From JAICKN01 sp036489565 (lineage in GTDB: Bacteria; Acidobacteriota; Terriglobia; Terriglobales; Acidobacteriaceae), in NCBI GenBank assembly GCA_036489565.1, contig DASXFN010000061.1:1-64000 (forward strand): a DNA stretch of 64,000 bases, written 5' to 3'. Positions 28,110 through 35,010 of this stretch are shown in pieces. Each line of letters starts with the position of its first letter. The stretch's first letter is position 1. The position numbers were made by a program, and so were the translations under genes. A model generated the notes under the pieces. That model saw only the letters and a list, made by a program, of their open reading frames with translations. It had not been told where the DNA came from and searched no databases.

Positions 28110-28155
28110 TTGGTTGCGGGGGCTGGATTTGAACCAGCGACCTTTGGGTTATGAG
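28110..28155. repeat. tRNA-fMet-derived attachment site, copy B (left end of element)
   Basis: 46 bp identical to 36176-36221, covering the tRNA from the anticodon loop to the encoded CCA. It marks the left boundary of the integrated element, being the displaced original 3' end of the tRNA gene. It is directly downstream of araA and diverges after TTATGAG into element-specific sequence. Confidence 0.85.
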
Positions 28156-28269
28156 TTTCCCGATAGCAGTTAACGTGGTTTAGATTCAAGCACGGACGGG
28201 AATATCAAACCACGGAAAAGTGCTTCGGGAACGCTCAGGAACATTCGAGTATGAGCGAATATGAGCATG

Positions 28270-28707
28270 TCATTCCATCCAACTGGACGGTAATCTTCCA
28301 CCGCTCAAAACAGTCGAGGTAAAGCGAACTTCGTTGATAATATTTTTGCAAACTAAGCACAGCCGAGAGTTCTCACCACATGCACCCACGCCGCGTTCAC
28401 TCATTGGAGCGGCCTTGTTGTCTGCAAAACAAGTCGGACAGAGCGGACGATCAGGATGCGTTTTTTCGTACCAATAGGGATTGCGAAACTCGAACTCATC
28501 ACTCTTGAATCTGAGCTTTTCGCGCAGGTCGCGGTTTTCATCTTCTAATTCTTCCGCCATACGTTTCAGAGCCCGCACGTGGTCGGTAATCTCGTCTATC
28601 TGTTGTTTGTGCTCGCGGTCTTTTACGTTCTTGCCAAGTTCATACAGTTTTTTAGAAATCTCCGAAGCGCCCTTGACTACACCGATTGTTGTGATTGGAT
28701 CAATCAT
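28270..28707 (-). CDS. coiled-coil protein with C-terminal zinc ribbon
   Basis: 145 aa from the ATG at 28707 (28773 would overlap the preceding gene). The N-terminus 'MIDPITTIGVVKGASEISKK' is followed by a charged heptad region (about 30-75, 'EITDHVRALKRMAEELEDEN'), a predicted coiled coil. The C-terminal part has CPTC and, about 30 residues later, CLVC, a four-Cys zinc ribbon. It starts 20 bp after the stop of the AlbA-domain gene on the same strand, so the two form an operon at the element end far from the integrase, where cargo genes usually sit. The function is not known. It could be an effector or partner of the AlbA protein. Confidence 0.65.
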   Translation of the reverse strand: MIDPITTIGVVKGASEISKKLYELGKNVKDREHKQQIDEITDHVRALKRMAEELEDENRDLREKLRFKSDEFEFRNPYWYEKTHPDRPLCPTCFADNKAAPMSERGVGACGENSRLCLVCKNIINEVRFTSTVLSGGRLPSSWME

Positions 28708-28727
28708 AAATAATTTTACTTTGCGGT

Positions 28728-29390
28728 TTATTCGATCACTAAGACTTTTAACCGCTCGTTTTCTGCGTCCCAACTCAATAATAGTCTTTCAATCGGCTCT
28801 GAATACTCAAAGTAGTTTCCAGTATGGGTGGTCTGAACATAAAACGATACCCAGTGCCCATTGACGACAACGATTCTTGCGGGTTCTTTATGAAGGCGAT
28901 ACATAGTGCTCTGATACGTCACTAACTTTCCACCGCTTTGCCATTCTATAGTAACGAATTTGTTGACCCACTTCGCAAGCTCCCATTGTTTACTACTCCG
29001 CAGTTCGATAAGCTGCTGAAAAAGTGATTCTGTGGCTTTTATTGTTTGAGAACTTTGACGAACCCACGCCTGCCCCCCGAAGTGTGGTGTTAGGCCATTT
29101 CGCTTAATGTCCACTCGAACGCATTGCTTACCGTCGCGTTCATAAACCTCAGTACGATAGTAGATTCCTGGATATATCTTTGCAGCTTCGGCTGCTACTT
29201 TTTTCTGAATGCTGTCGGTATTGCTAACGCCTTGAACCGCTCCGTCGTCTTTTTCGCCGATAAAAATCTGCGCTGTGTCCCCTGGCGCGACCGAGTTCGC
29301 AAAAGCGACCAACGTCTTCAACAAGTCTTTTAAGTCGCTCTCAACCTTTTTTTCGCGGAGACTATCTTCGGCTTGCCACACAGTCTTCAT
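28728..29390 (-). CDS. AlbA_2/Schlafen-domain protein
   Basis: 220 aa. Residues about 15-130 match the AlbA_2 (divergent AAA_4, Schlafen-like) fold: E-x-K-K-x-E...LLKTLVAFANS, then 'IFIGEKDDGAVQGVSN' and 'YERDGKQCVRVDIKR'. These domains occur in putative transcriptional regulators and in nucleic-acid-acting defence proteins. The remaining 90 residues are unassigned. It is the first gene of a two-gene minus-strand unit with the zinc-ribbon protein. Whether it binds or cuts nucleic acid cannot be told from the sequence. Confidence 0.65.
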   Translation of the reverse strand: MKTVWQAEDSLREKKVESDLKDLLKTLVAFANSVAPGDTAQIFIGEKDDGAVQGVSNTDSIQKKVAAEAAKIYPGIYYRTEVYERDGKQCVRVDIKRNGLTPHFGGQAWVRQSSQTIKATESLFQQLIELRSSKQWELAKWVNKFVTIEWQSGGKLVTYQSTMYRLHKEPARIVVVNGHWVSFYVQTTHTGNYFEYSEPIERLLLSWDAENERLKVLVIE

Positions 29391-30019
29391 AGGCCGCTAT
29401 TTTACACGTCGCTTCAATTATTTTGACCGCTGCGCTGCCATCTCCGCGCTTTCCTAATCGAACCTAGTTCCGCGTAGTCTGCAAGTCTATAACGCAACGT
29501 CGTGCGTTTTGACTGCTGATATATGCAGTGAGTACGCCGCAAATATCCGCGCCCATTCCCCGTAACCTGCCCGTAACAGTCCTGGCCCATACAACGCGCC
29601 CATTCCCGTCTATCTCATTGGAAGGGAAGAACGCAGAGCATAGAGACACGGCGCAGACGTTTGCAGTAAACATTCATCTCTATCTATGTGACATTCGAGG
29701 CGTTGTAGCGACATCGTTCCACGTGGTACAACGCGGTATGCGGTTTGTTGATCTACCGGGTGCCGCTCCTCGCGGAAATTTCCCTAGTTTTTCTCGTCCA
29801 CACGTAGTTTTTGCCTAGTGTGTACGTACAAATCCGCTAATACGTATATTTTTCTTGCTTGGGTACCACGTTGACAGCGTGATAATTACTGGATTCCTCG
29901 CGGAATCACGTTGACAAACCGCGCCCAACCTGTTACTATTAAAATGTCGAGGCAGGAATACCTGCTTCGCTTTGCTGACCGGAATCAACCTGGTCGGCAT
30001 TTTCTATTTACGGAGCATA
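29391..30019. other. AT-rich regulatory gap inside the element
   Basis: No convincing gene in 629 bp. It holds a strong sigma-70-like promoter (see 29911-29939), the repeat CACGTTGACA twice (29867-29876 and 29907-29916), an inverted pair ACGTGGTAC / GTACCACGT (29721-29729 and 29863-29871) and the palindrome TGTACGTACA (29821-29830). It separates the minus-strand cargo pair from the plus-strand gene series and looks like a control region. Confidence 0.45.
29911..29939 (+). promoter_or_regulatory. sigma-70-type promoter of the element's plus-strand genes
   Basis: TTGACA at 29911-29916, a 17-bp spacer, then TACTAT at 29934-29939: a consensus -35 box, ideal spacing and a -10 box with four of six consensus bases. 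It points at the gene starting at 30020. The -35 box overlaps the second copy of the CACGTTGACA repeat, a possible repressor site. Confidence 0.6.
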
Positions 30020-30238
30020 ATGCCCGCCAAAATTATCAAGTCAGATGCGGATCGTCTGCACGAATTGCGCAGGACGAATCGCGGACAAGTAAACGCATTG
30101 CGCCATGAAATCGTCGAACGCGATCAGTGGATAGCGCAGCAAGGACTACGCATCCGCCACCTGGAAAAAATTTATTTTGAACTCGCCAAGTATGCTGAGC
30201 AGTTCATCACGAAGGAAACCACCAATGTCAGAAGTTGA
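30020..30238 (+). CDS. small coiled-coil protein of unknown function
   Basis: 72 aa from the ATG at 30020, preceded by CGGAG. The sequence begins 'MPAKIIKSDADRLHELRRTN' and is rich in charged residues with a heptad-like pattern, probably alpha-helical. It overlaps the next gene by 14 bp. No family recognised. As the first gene behind the strong promoter it may be regulatory or structural for the element. Confidence 0.55.
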   Translation: MPAKIIKSDADRLHELRRTNRGQVNALRHEIVERDQWIAQQGLRIRHLEKIYFELAKYAEQFITKETTNVRS

Positions 30239-30836
30239 AACAGAAATCACCAGCGCAGAACTGGATGCGGTTTATGCCGCCCAACAAAAAGCAGAGCAGG
30301 AACTCGCCGAAAAAAACGAAGCCGAAGGAAAGCTGCGCGAAGAAATTGCAGAAACGAAATTGCGCGACCTTTTCAGTGATGCCCGCAAGGAATCGGGATT
30401 TGCGTTCCATATGAGCACGCCCGAATTGATGAAACTGGTTCGCAGCGAGCCGAATTTCTTGGTCAACGCCGAAGAAAAAAGTTTTTTCATTGACGGTAGC
30501 CGCGTCGAATTGCCGGACATGCTTCGCGCGTTCGCGGCGCGACATCGCTGGTCGCGTGAAGCTACAGCGGCAGAACGCTCCGCGTGGCGTGGGCAGAAAG
30601 AAACGGGAATTCGATCCAAAGCGGATTTGAAAACCACTTCGGAAAAGTCCAGTTACGTTTCTCGTTTCGGTGCGGATGCGTACGCATCGCTTCCTGCTAA
30701 CACTCCGATTGACGACTCGAAAATTCAATATTTGACGCTTGAGGAATTCGGCAAACTTCCCACAAAACAGAAGGTTCGCTTCGTGGCAAAGCACGGAAGC
30801 GCAGCGGTCGAAAACTTGAGATTTAACAAGCGATGA
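30225..30836 (+). CDS. unknown protein with N-terminal coiled coil
   Basis: 203 aa from the ATG at 30225 (MSEVETEITSAELDAVYAA); an upstream start at 30177 would lie deeper in the preceding gene. Residues 10-55 are a Glu/Ala/Lys-rich coiled coil. The rest is mixed with a motif-like 'RWSREATAAERSAWRGQKET' and a basic C-terminus. It overlaps both neighbours (14 bp upstream, ATGA downstream). Coiled coil plus small size recalls phage scaffold or capsid-accessory proteins, but nothing proves that. Confidence 0.55.
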   Translation: MSEVETEITSAELDAVYAAQQKAEQELAEKNEAEGKLREEIAETKLRDLFSDARKESGFAFHMSTPELMKLVRSEPNFLVNAEEKSFFIDGSRVELPDMLRAFAARHRWSREATAAERSAWRGQKETGIRSKADLKTTSEKSSYVSRFGADAYASLPANTPIDDSKIQYLTLEEFGKLPTKQKVRFVAKHGSAAVENLRFNKR

Positions 30837-30961
30837 AAAATAATTGCCCACATTGCGCGGGTCGCATCCGGTTGACCCGCAAATCAGTTCAAGTTCCGGC
30901 GCGGCGCGTTCAGAAAAAAATTGTTCGCAAGAATTCTCCGCGAAGTTCCAAAACTTTTTAG
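30833..30961 (+). CDS. 42-aa basic protein with CPHC knuckle
   Basis: The ATG overlaps the previous stop as ATGA. The peptide starts MKNNCPHCAGRIRLTRKS and ends in a very basic tail; the CxxC pair could be half of a zinc site. Coupled to the gene before it. It is short, so the call rests on position and composition. Confidence 0.4.
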   Translation: MKNNCPHCAGRIRLTRKSVQVPARRVQKKIVRKNSPRSSKTF

Positions 30962-30977
30962 CGGTCTGAATTTTTTT

Positions 30978-31139
30978 ATGGGTATCACTTTAACGCCGTT
31001 AACGGCATTCACGGCGTTCCCGCGTCACGGTCTAAACTTTGACAGCGGGATAGGCGGCCACGTTTCAGACCGGACGTGGTCGTTCGATTTGCTCTCGCTC
31101 GACTACAGGCGAGTGGAGCACGACTGGGCGCGGTTCTGA
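30978..31139 (+). CDS. possible small protein, unknown
   Basis: 53 aa from ATG 30978 ('MGITLTPLTAFTAFPRHGLN' onward). An in-frame upstream start at 30921 would overlap the preceding gene. No good ribosome-binding site, and no family. It ends 60 bp before the convergent resolvase gene. Weak call. Confidence 0.25.
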   Translation: MGITLTPLTAFTAFPRHGLNFDSGIGGHVSDRTWSFDLLSLDYRRVEHDWARF

Positions 31140-31199
31140 ACTCAAGACTCTCCCGCGCCCACGTCGCAGTTACTTTCAGTTTTCAATGATCCGAGCTTG

Positions 31200-31787
31200 C
31201 TACGCGGCCCTGAGCCGAATCGAAAGCGTAGCGGCAGAGCATCCGAGGTCAAGCGCAATGGCGCGGAGACTCTGCCCCGCGCCGATTCGCTCCCGTACTG
31301 CCGCTAGATCAATCTCAATGCTTGGTCGGCTTGGTCTGCCGAGTTTTACGCCGCGCTCACGCGCCACACGTAGGCCCGCGCAAACACGTTCCCTAATCCG
31401 TATCTTCTCCTGCTTGGCGAGTGTCGCAAGCAGAGACAGAACAACGTCACGGAATACGCCACACGAATCTAGGAACGGCTCTGTAAAGCTACGGAAGCCC
31501 ACACCATAGGCTGCAAGCTGATTGAGCAGTGTGAGCGTAGGCAGCGTCCCCTGGCGCGAGAATCGGTCTAGCGACCATACGAGTACAGCATCAAAGCGGC
31601 GTTGGCTTGCGTCCAGGAATAGCCGCTGGAATGCGTCCCGGTCTGCGGTACCTCCGCTAACACGGTCAACGTACTCCCGGTACACGGCCCATTCCTGCTT
31701 GGCGCAGAACTCGCGTAGCTGTATTAGCTGGTTCTCGCTCTCTTGCTTGTCGCGTGTCGAAACTCTTGCATAGATCGCGCAGATCAT
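31200..31787 (-). CDS. serine recombinase, resolvase/invertase type
   Basis: 195 aa, the usual size of small Tn3-type resolvases. The nucleophile is Ser10 in 'IYARVSTRDKQESENQL'; other catalytic-domain blocks are 'VLVWSLDRFSRQG' and 'LLATLAKQEKIRIRERVCAG'. A C-terminal helix-turn-helix follows ('LRAIALDLGCSAATLSIRL'). GGAGAA precedes the start. It may resolve multimers of the excised circular form of the element, or invert a segment. The inverted repeat GAATCA-TC-TGATTC just upstream is a candidate site for it. Confidence 0.85.
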   Translation of the reverse strand: MICAIYARVSTRDKQESENQLIQLREFCAKQEWAVYREYVDRVSGGTADRDAFQRLFLDASQRRFDAVLVWSLDRFSRQGTLPTLTLLNQLAAYGVGFRSFTEPFLDSCGVFRDVVLSLLATLAKQEKIRIRERVCAGLRVARERGVKLGRPSRPSIEIDLAAVRERIGAGQSLRAIALDLGCSAATLSIRLRAA

Positions 31788-31804
31788 GTGGTTCTCCGTT
31801 TAAC

Positions 31805-31818
31805 GAATCATCTGATTC
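31805..31818. promoter_or_regulatory. inverted repeat upstream of the resolvase gene
   Basis: GAATCA-TC-TGATTC, 6-bp perfect arms with a 2-bp spacer, 18 bp before the recombinase start; a half site TGATTC recurs near 31850. It may be an operator or part of a res site. Confidence 0.35.
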
Positions 31819-31910
31819 TCTAAACACAAACTGTGACAAAACTCAGCATTGATTCTGTATGACTTACGCGGCGCATGCAGATTGGGGTTTTACTGAACGC
31901 GCCGGATGAG

Positions 31911-32093
31911 TTACACAGCTTGTGCCAGCGTCCCTGCCGCAGCCGCGTGGAGTAACGATTCAACAACGCAGCCATCCGTAGGCAAGCCGTACTTCTCGCA
32001 GAACGCACGCTGCGCAGCGTCATAGTCAGCATGACAGTGATAGGTAAGAGCTAGGTAATCGTCCGCGACCGCTTGAAATGAACCTGTTTCCAT
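31911..32093 (-). CDS. small acidic protein of unknown function
   Basis: 60 aa. GCGAGG lies about 8 bp before the ATG, which supports expression. The sequence (METGSFQAVADDYLALTYH onward) is acidic and likely helical, with no recognised family. It is encoded on the minus strand upstream of the resolvase and may share its transcript. Confidence 0.45.
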   Translation of the reverse strand: METGSFQAVADDYLALTYHCHADYDAAQRAFCEKYGLPTDGCVVESLLHAAAAGTLAQAV

Positions 32094-32249
32094 AGTAGTA
32101 ACCTCGCATTGGTGTCGTCACAGTGCGTGACGCGGATCGCACACTACCAACGCAACAATCATTTGTCAATACAAATCGTGAAATCGTCAGCTTTCATGGT
32201 ATGACCACGTCAACGATGTAAACAGTGCGTCGGTGTCACACAATTTTTT

Positions 32250-32265
32250 CTTAGTAATTACTAAG
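32250..32265. promoter_or_regulatory. 16-bp perfect palindrome, operator candidate
   Basis: CTTAGTAATTACTAAG is a perfect 16-bp palindrome in the gap between divergent genes (31911-32093 minus, 32300-32785 plus), 34 bp before the plus-strand start. It is likely the operator of an element repressor. Confidence 0.5.
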
Positions 32266-32299
32266 TCAACAAGTAAACCACGGCACACATAGAGGAGTT

Positions 32300-32785
32300 A
32301 TGAAGTCAACCGCCGAAAAACTAGAAACCGTGTTCGCGCCGAAATCAAGCCGCGCTGAATACATGCAGAAATATCGCTCCACGAAACGCGCATCCGAGAC
32401 GGAAGCGAGCAAATTGGCCGCGTCAATCAAAAAGTCCTTCGATGATGCCAAGAAGCGTATCGAAGCCGCGCTATTGGAAGTGCCAGCGGGGACGCAAGTA
32501 CATTTGCGCCACATTGAAGCACTAGCGAAACTTGAGCGCAGTTACCGCGACGAACTTTCGGAGCGCGGATTGTCTCCGCAGAATTTAGGAGTAGCCACGG
32601 CCCAGGGTTGGAAATTTGTTTGCAGCGTGAATGCGCGAGGCTCTGTCGCAATCGTTGAAGTCAAACGCGGCCAAGCCGATCCGCAATCTGCTCCGTTTCC
32701 CGAACGCTCTGGCGCAGACCTTAAAACAATCAACGAATTGGAGAGCGAGTTTGGCGACGCTCCGCGCGCAGAAACAGAGGATTGA
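32300..32785 (+). CDS. unknown helical protein of the element
   Basis: 161 aa, well-placed ribosome-binding site (GAGGAG) 5 bp before the ATG. N-terminal half is basic and helical ('RAEYMQKYRSTKRASETEAS', 'KSFDDAKKRIEAAL'), followed by 'HIEALAKLERSYRDELSERG' and an acidic C-terminus. First gene behind the 16-bp palindrome, leading a run of plus-strand genes up to the terminator at 33812. The helical, charged layout is like DNA-packaging or regulatory accessory proteins, but no family could be assigned. Confidence 0.6.
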   Translation: MKSTAEKLETVFAPKSSRAEYMQKYRSTKRASETEASKLAASIKKSFDDAKKRIEAALLEVPAGTQVHLRHIEALAKLERSYRDELSERGLSPQNLGVATAQGWKFVCSVNARGSVAIVEVKRGQADPQSAPFPERSGADLKTINELESEFGDAPRAETED

Positions 32786-32789
32786 TTTT

Positions 32790-32999
32790 ATGAACTCAGC
32801 AGCGTCACTTTTGACCCCGAAGGAAACAGCAGAAATTTTACGGGTGAGCAAAAGTTATATTTATTTTTTAGCGGGAAGCGGCCAGCTTGCTTCCTTGAAA
32901 ATCGGCAAAAAGATTTTATTTTCACGCGCAACGATTGACGCAGTTTTGAAACACGGCTTGCCCGATTCCAACATTGCCCGATACCGAAACGCAAAATGA
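32790..32999 (+). CDS. excisionase-like helix-turn-helix protein
   Basis: 69 aa. The sequence 'LTPKETAEILRVSKSYIYFL' followed by 'LASLKIGKKILFSRATID' is the MerR-type winged helix of the HTH_17/excisionase family. Such proteins (Xis, AlpA) bend att DNA or activate integrase genes. The ATG at 32790 is preceded by CAGAGG. Its end overlaps the next start by 4 bp. It is one of two such proteins in the element (other: 34795-35010). Confidence 0.75.
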   Translation: MNSAASLLTPKETAEILRVSKSYIYFLAGSGQLASLKIGKKILFSRATIDAVLKHGLPDSNIARYRNAK

Positions 33000-33205
33000 G
33001 CGACTCGATAACCGATGCGTTCAATCCTTCGATTTCCCTCGCGGAGTGGCGAAAGAAACACTTGAATACTGGGGACAAACCCTACTGGGACTTGAACGCG
33101 CCCAGTTTTACTAAGTTTCTGACGAAGTACCGCGCGTGTCCCGGTGGAATCAGATCCGCAGAGGGAAAATCGTTCCGTGAATTTTATTCGGGCGCGACAT
33201 CGTAG
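32996..33205 (+). CDS. small unknown protein
   Basis: 69 aa starting in an ATGA overlap with the excisionase-like gene. The sequence begins 'MSDSITDAFNPSISLAEWRK' and contains several aromatic residues (Trp, Tyr, Phe) typical of a folded small domain. No family recognised. Confidence 0.5.
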   Translation: MSDSITDAFNPSISLAEWRKKHLNTGDKPYWDLNAPSFTKFLTKYRACPGGIRSAEGKSFREFYSGATS

Positions 33206-33222
33206 CCGCTAATCTTTCGTGG

Positions 33223-33399
33223 ATGTTCCTACGCCAATTTTGGTATTGCCACGGCCAAAAGGCGCGTAACGATTACATCACTCCGTTGCCAATTGAATTC
33301 TTTGACCACAATAGCCCGGAGTACCACCAGCGCATCGCGGATATAAAGGCACAGCACGAAAAACTATGCGCCCACATTCGCGCCGCCCGCCTCATTTGA
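33223..33399 (+). CDS. 58-aa unknown protein
   Basis: Begins MFLRQFWYCHGQKARNDYIT and ends with a helical His/Ala/Arg-rich segment. It lies 17 bp after the preceding gene in the same series. No family. The ribosome-binding site is weak, so the call rests on gene packing and composition. Confidence 0.4.
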   Translation: MFLRQFWYCHGQKARNDYITPLPIEFFDHNSPEYHQRIADIKAQHEKLCAHIRAARLI

Positions 33400-33433
33400 T
33401 CTCTCAGCCGTATAACACAGAAAGGAAAACAAA

Positions 33434-33604
33434 ATGTTTCACGATAAAGTAGGACACGACGGATCGCCGTTGACCTTGCCAGACGCAAGCCACGACGTAC
33501 AGCATCCCGCGACTGACGCGCAAATCGAAGCGCAAAAACAAGCGGAAGTAGACGCGCTGTCAAACCGCCTTACCGCGCTCGAAAAAAGTAAAGCTAAGAA
33601 GTGA
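33434..33604 (+). CDS. 56-aa unknown protein
   Basis: AAAGG stands 8 bp before the ATG. The N-terminal half is polar with 'GHDGSPLTLPDASHDVQHP', the C-terminal half a short coiled coil ('QKQAEVDALSNRLTALEKSK'). The stop overlaps the start of the next small gene by one base. Confidence 0.45.
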   Translation: MFHDKVGHDGSPLTLPDASHDVQHPATDAQIEAQKQAEVDALSNRLTALEKSKAKK

Positions 33605-33711
33605 TGGGCGAGCTACTCATCGAAGCCTGCCGCCTTGTACAGGCGGTATCTGCTGAAAGCGTCCGCGTAGCCCAGAACGTCGCAGCGGACGACGCAAAAA
33701 CGAAGTCTTAG
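33604..33711 (+). CDS. 35-aa unknown peptide
   Basis: The ATG shares a base with the preceding TGA (TGATG), a coupled arrangement. The peptide begins MGELLIEACRLVQAVSAESV and looks like a single amphipathic helix. Too short to assign. Confidence 0.3.
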   Translation: MGELLIEACRLVQAVSAESVRVAQNVAADDAKTKS

Positions 33712-33811
33712 ACCTCAGCACGGCCCTGTGTACCTCTGAGCCTTGAACCGGGTCAACATCCTACCGACAATACAAACCACCGCCCAAAGCGGAAAAACTC
33801 AGGCACGGCCC

Positions 33812-33841
33812 AAACCCCGCTCGCACAACAGGGCGGGGTTT
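33812..33841 (+). terminator. Rho-independent terminator
   Basis: Stem AAACCCCGC / GCGGGGTTT with a 12-base loop, followed by AATTT. It closes the gene run 32300-33711 and separates it from the replication/integration genes. Confidence 0.65.
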
Positions 33842-33864
33842 AATTTCAAAAGGAAAACTAACTA

Positions 33865-34152
33865 ATGGAGCATGGACTCAAGACAGACCTGTTTGAAGAC
33901 CTTTGGCGATTCACCTTCCCGTCGTTTCTTCCAGAGCGGCGATCATTTTCAATCTGGGCAAACAGCTTCAACGAAGATATTTTCGTGCAAGGTTTGAAAA
34001 TCACGCAAGCCAAAGCGGAACGGATGGAGCGTTTCGGATTGGACTTTAGCGAAGATCAAATTTTGCGATACCTCTCAGGCACATGCAACCATTTGCGTCG
34101 GGACGCCCAAGACGCTTTAGAGCGCGGCGCGGCGGTGGGCGATGTCAGCTAA
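33865..34152 (+). CDS. unknown 95-aa protein of the replication/integration module
   Basis: AAAAGGAAAA precedes the ATG. The protein (MEHGLKTDLFEDLWRFTFP onward) is rich in aromatic residues and likely helical in its C-terminal half. It overlaps the replication-initiator-like gene by 11 bp and begins the operon that runs to the integrase. No family recognised. Confidence 0.55.
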   Translation: MEHGLKTDLFEDLWRFTFPSFLPERRSFSIWANSFNEDIFVQGLKITQAKAERMERFGLDFSEDQILRYLSGTCNHLRRDAQDALERGAAVGDVS

Positions 34153-34798
34153 CCGCACGTTCGTAAAAATCAGGAGAGGCATTTTGCAGCACATCGAAAC
34201 TAGAAACCTATCTCCGTCAGAGTTTGCTGCGCTAATGGTGATAATCCTATCGGCAGACAAAGCGAGTGGCGTTTGGTTCGGCTGCTCGCTCGCTCTGTCC
34301 GCAAAGTTCGGCGGGACTCTAAGCAGCAAAGGCGCGAAAGATATTCTGCGCTCACTAGAAACGGGTGGGTATGTCAAACGGTTCCGCACACACGGCCAGC
34401 GGGGAAACTACCCCATTTTGGTCAACAATTATGAAATAACCGTAGGCGACCTGAGCGCGTACCTGATAAATACAGAAGGCACAACGGATTGGAAGAATCC
34501 AGCCGCACACCGCGTACCTGATGACGTAACTGAGAGCGTACCTGAGAGGGTAACTGATAGCGTACCCTTATCAAGACCTACAAGACCTCAAGACCTTGAT
34601 ACCTCAATATCTCAAGAAAGAAAAACATTGTCTGACGTTGTAGGCAAACCCGAAAAAAATGAAAAAAAGTTAAAAGAGAAAGCCGCCACCACTTATAGCG
34701 CAGAGAACCCCGGTTTTCCAGATGTGTCGGGCGCGTCCCTCGCGGCAATCGCGCGCCGGATGGAGTCTCATTATGCATCCGGCCTACAGCCGAAATGA
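34142..34798 (+). CDS. replication-initiator-like winged-helix protein
   Basis: 218 aa. The N-terminal 110 residues look like the winged helix-turn-helix of phage replication O-type or DnaD-like initiators: 'FVKIRRGILQHIETRNLSPS', 'KGAKDILRSLETGGYVKRFR'. The middle is low-complexity and encoded by tandem 12-bp repeats (34510-34569), then comes a basic linker (KPEKNEKKLKEK) and a C-terminal helix. In lambda-type O genes the replication origin lies inside the gene as iterons, so this protein could bind its own gene. It overlaps both neighbours by a few bases. The initiator role is inferred from domain, repeats and location. Confidence 0.5.
   Translation: MSANRTFVKIRRGILQHIETRNLSPSEFAALMVIILSADKASGVWFGCSLALSAKFGGTLSSKGAKDILRSLETGGYVKRFRTHGQRGNYPILVNNYEITVGDLSAYLINTEGTTDWKNPAAHRVPDDVTESVPERVTDSVPLSRPTRPQDLDTSISQERKTLSDVVGKPEKNEKKLKEKAATTYSAENPGFPDVSGASLAAIARRMESHYASGLQPK
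34510..34569 (+). repeat. tandem 12-bp repeats, iteron candidate
   Basis: Five consecutive 12-bp units in the initiator-like gene: CCGCGTACCTGA, TGACGTAACTGA, GAGCGTACCTGA, GAGGGTAACTGA and a degenerate TAGCGTACCCTT. They encode a four-residue repeat (VPDD-VTES-VPER-VTDS-VPLS). A further run of short CAAGACCT/ATACCTCA repeats follows to about 34617. Together they could form a replication origin. Confidence 0.5.
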
Positions 34799-35010
34799 AC
34801 AGCACACAATTCGAGCCGCTCCTGAGCGCAGAGCAGGCCGCGACGCTGTTAGGCGGGATGCACCCGAAAACTTTGATGCGTCTCGCCCGCGCCAGTGAAG
34901 TGCCCGCAGTGAAGATCGGACGTTACTGGTTTTTCCGTGCTACTTCCCTTAACGAATGGATTGAGGCAAAATGTGCTCACCGTCCGTGCTTGCCAGAGAG
35001 GATTCAATGA
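34795..35010 (+). CDS. excisionase-like DNA-binding protein next to integrase
   Basis: 71 aa. 'LLSAEQAATLLGGMHPKTLM' followed by 'VPAVKIGRYWFFRATSLNEW' is the HTH_17 excisionase pattern. It starts in an ATGA overlap with the initiator-like gene and its stop overlaps the integrase start, the usual place of a recombination directionality factor. It probably controls excision of the element. Confidence 0.75.
   Translation: MNSTQFEPLLSAEQAATLLGGMHPKTLMRLARASEVPAVKIGRYWFFRATSLNEWIEAKCAHRPCLPERIQ

Noticed and set aside
28110..28155. Second complete tRNA-Met gene
   Set aside because: Only the 3' part from the anticodon loop is present; the sequence to its right does not pair as a tRNA 5' half. The same holds for 3706-3753.
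29528..29818. 96-residue open frame in the control gap of the element
   Set aside because: No ribosome-binding site, no family, unusual composition; the region holds promoter-like and repeated motifs instead.
34510..34620. CRISPR-like array
   Set aside because: The repeats are 12 bp and directly tandem without spacers, lie inside a coding frame and have no cas genes nearby.
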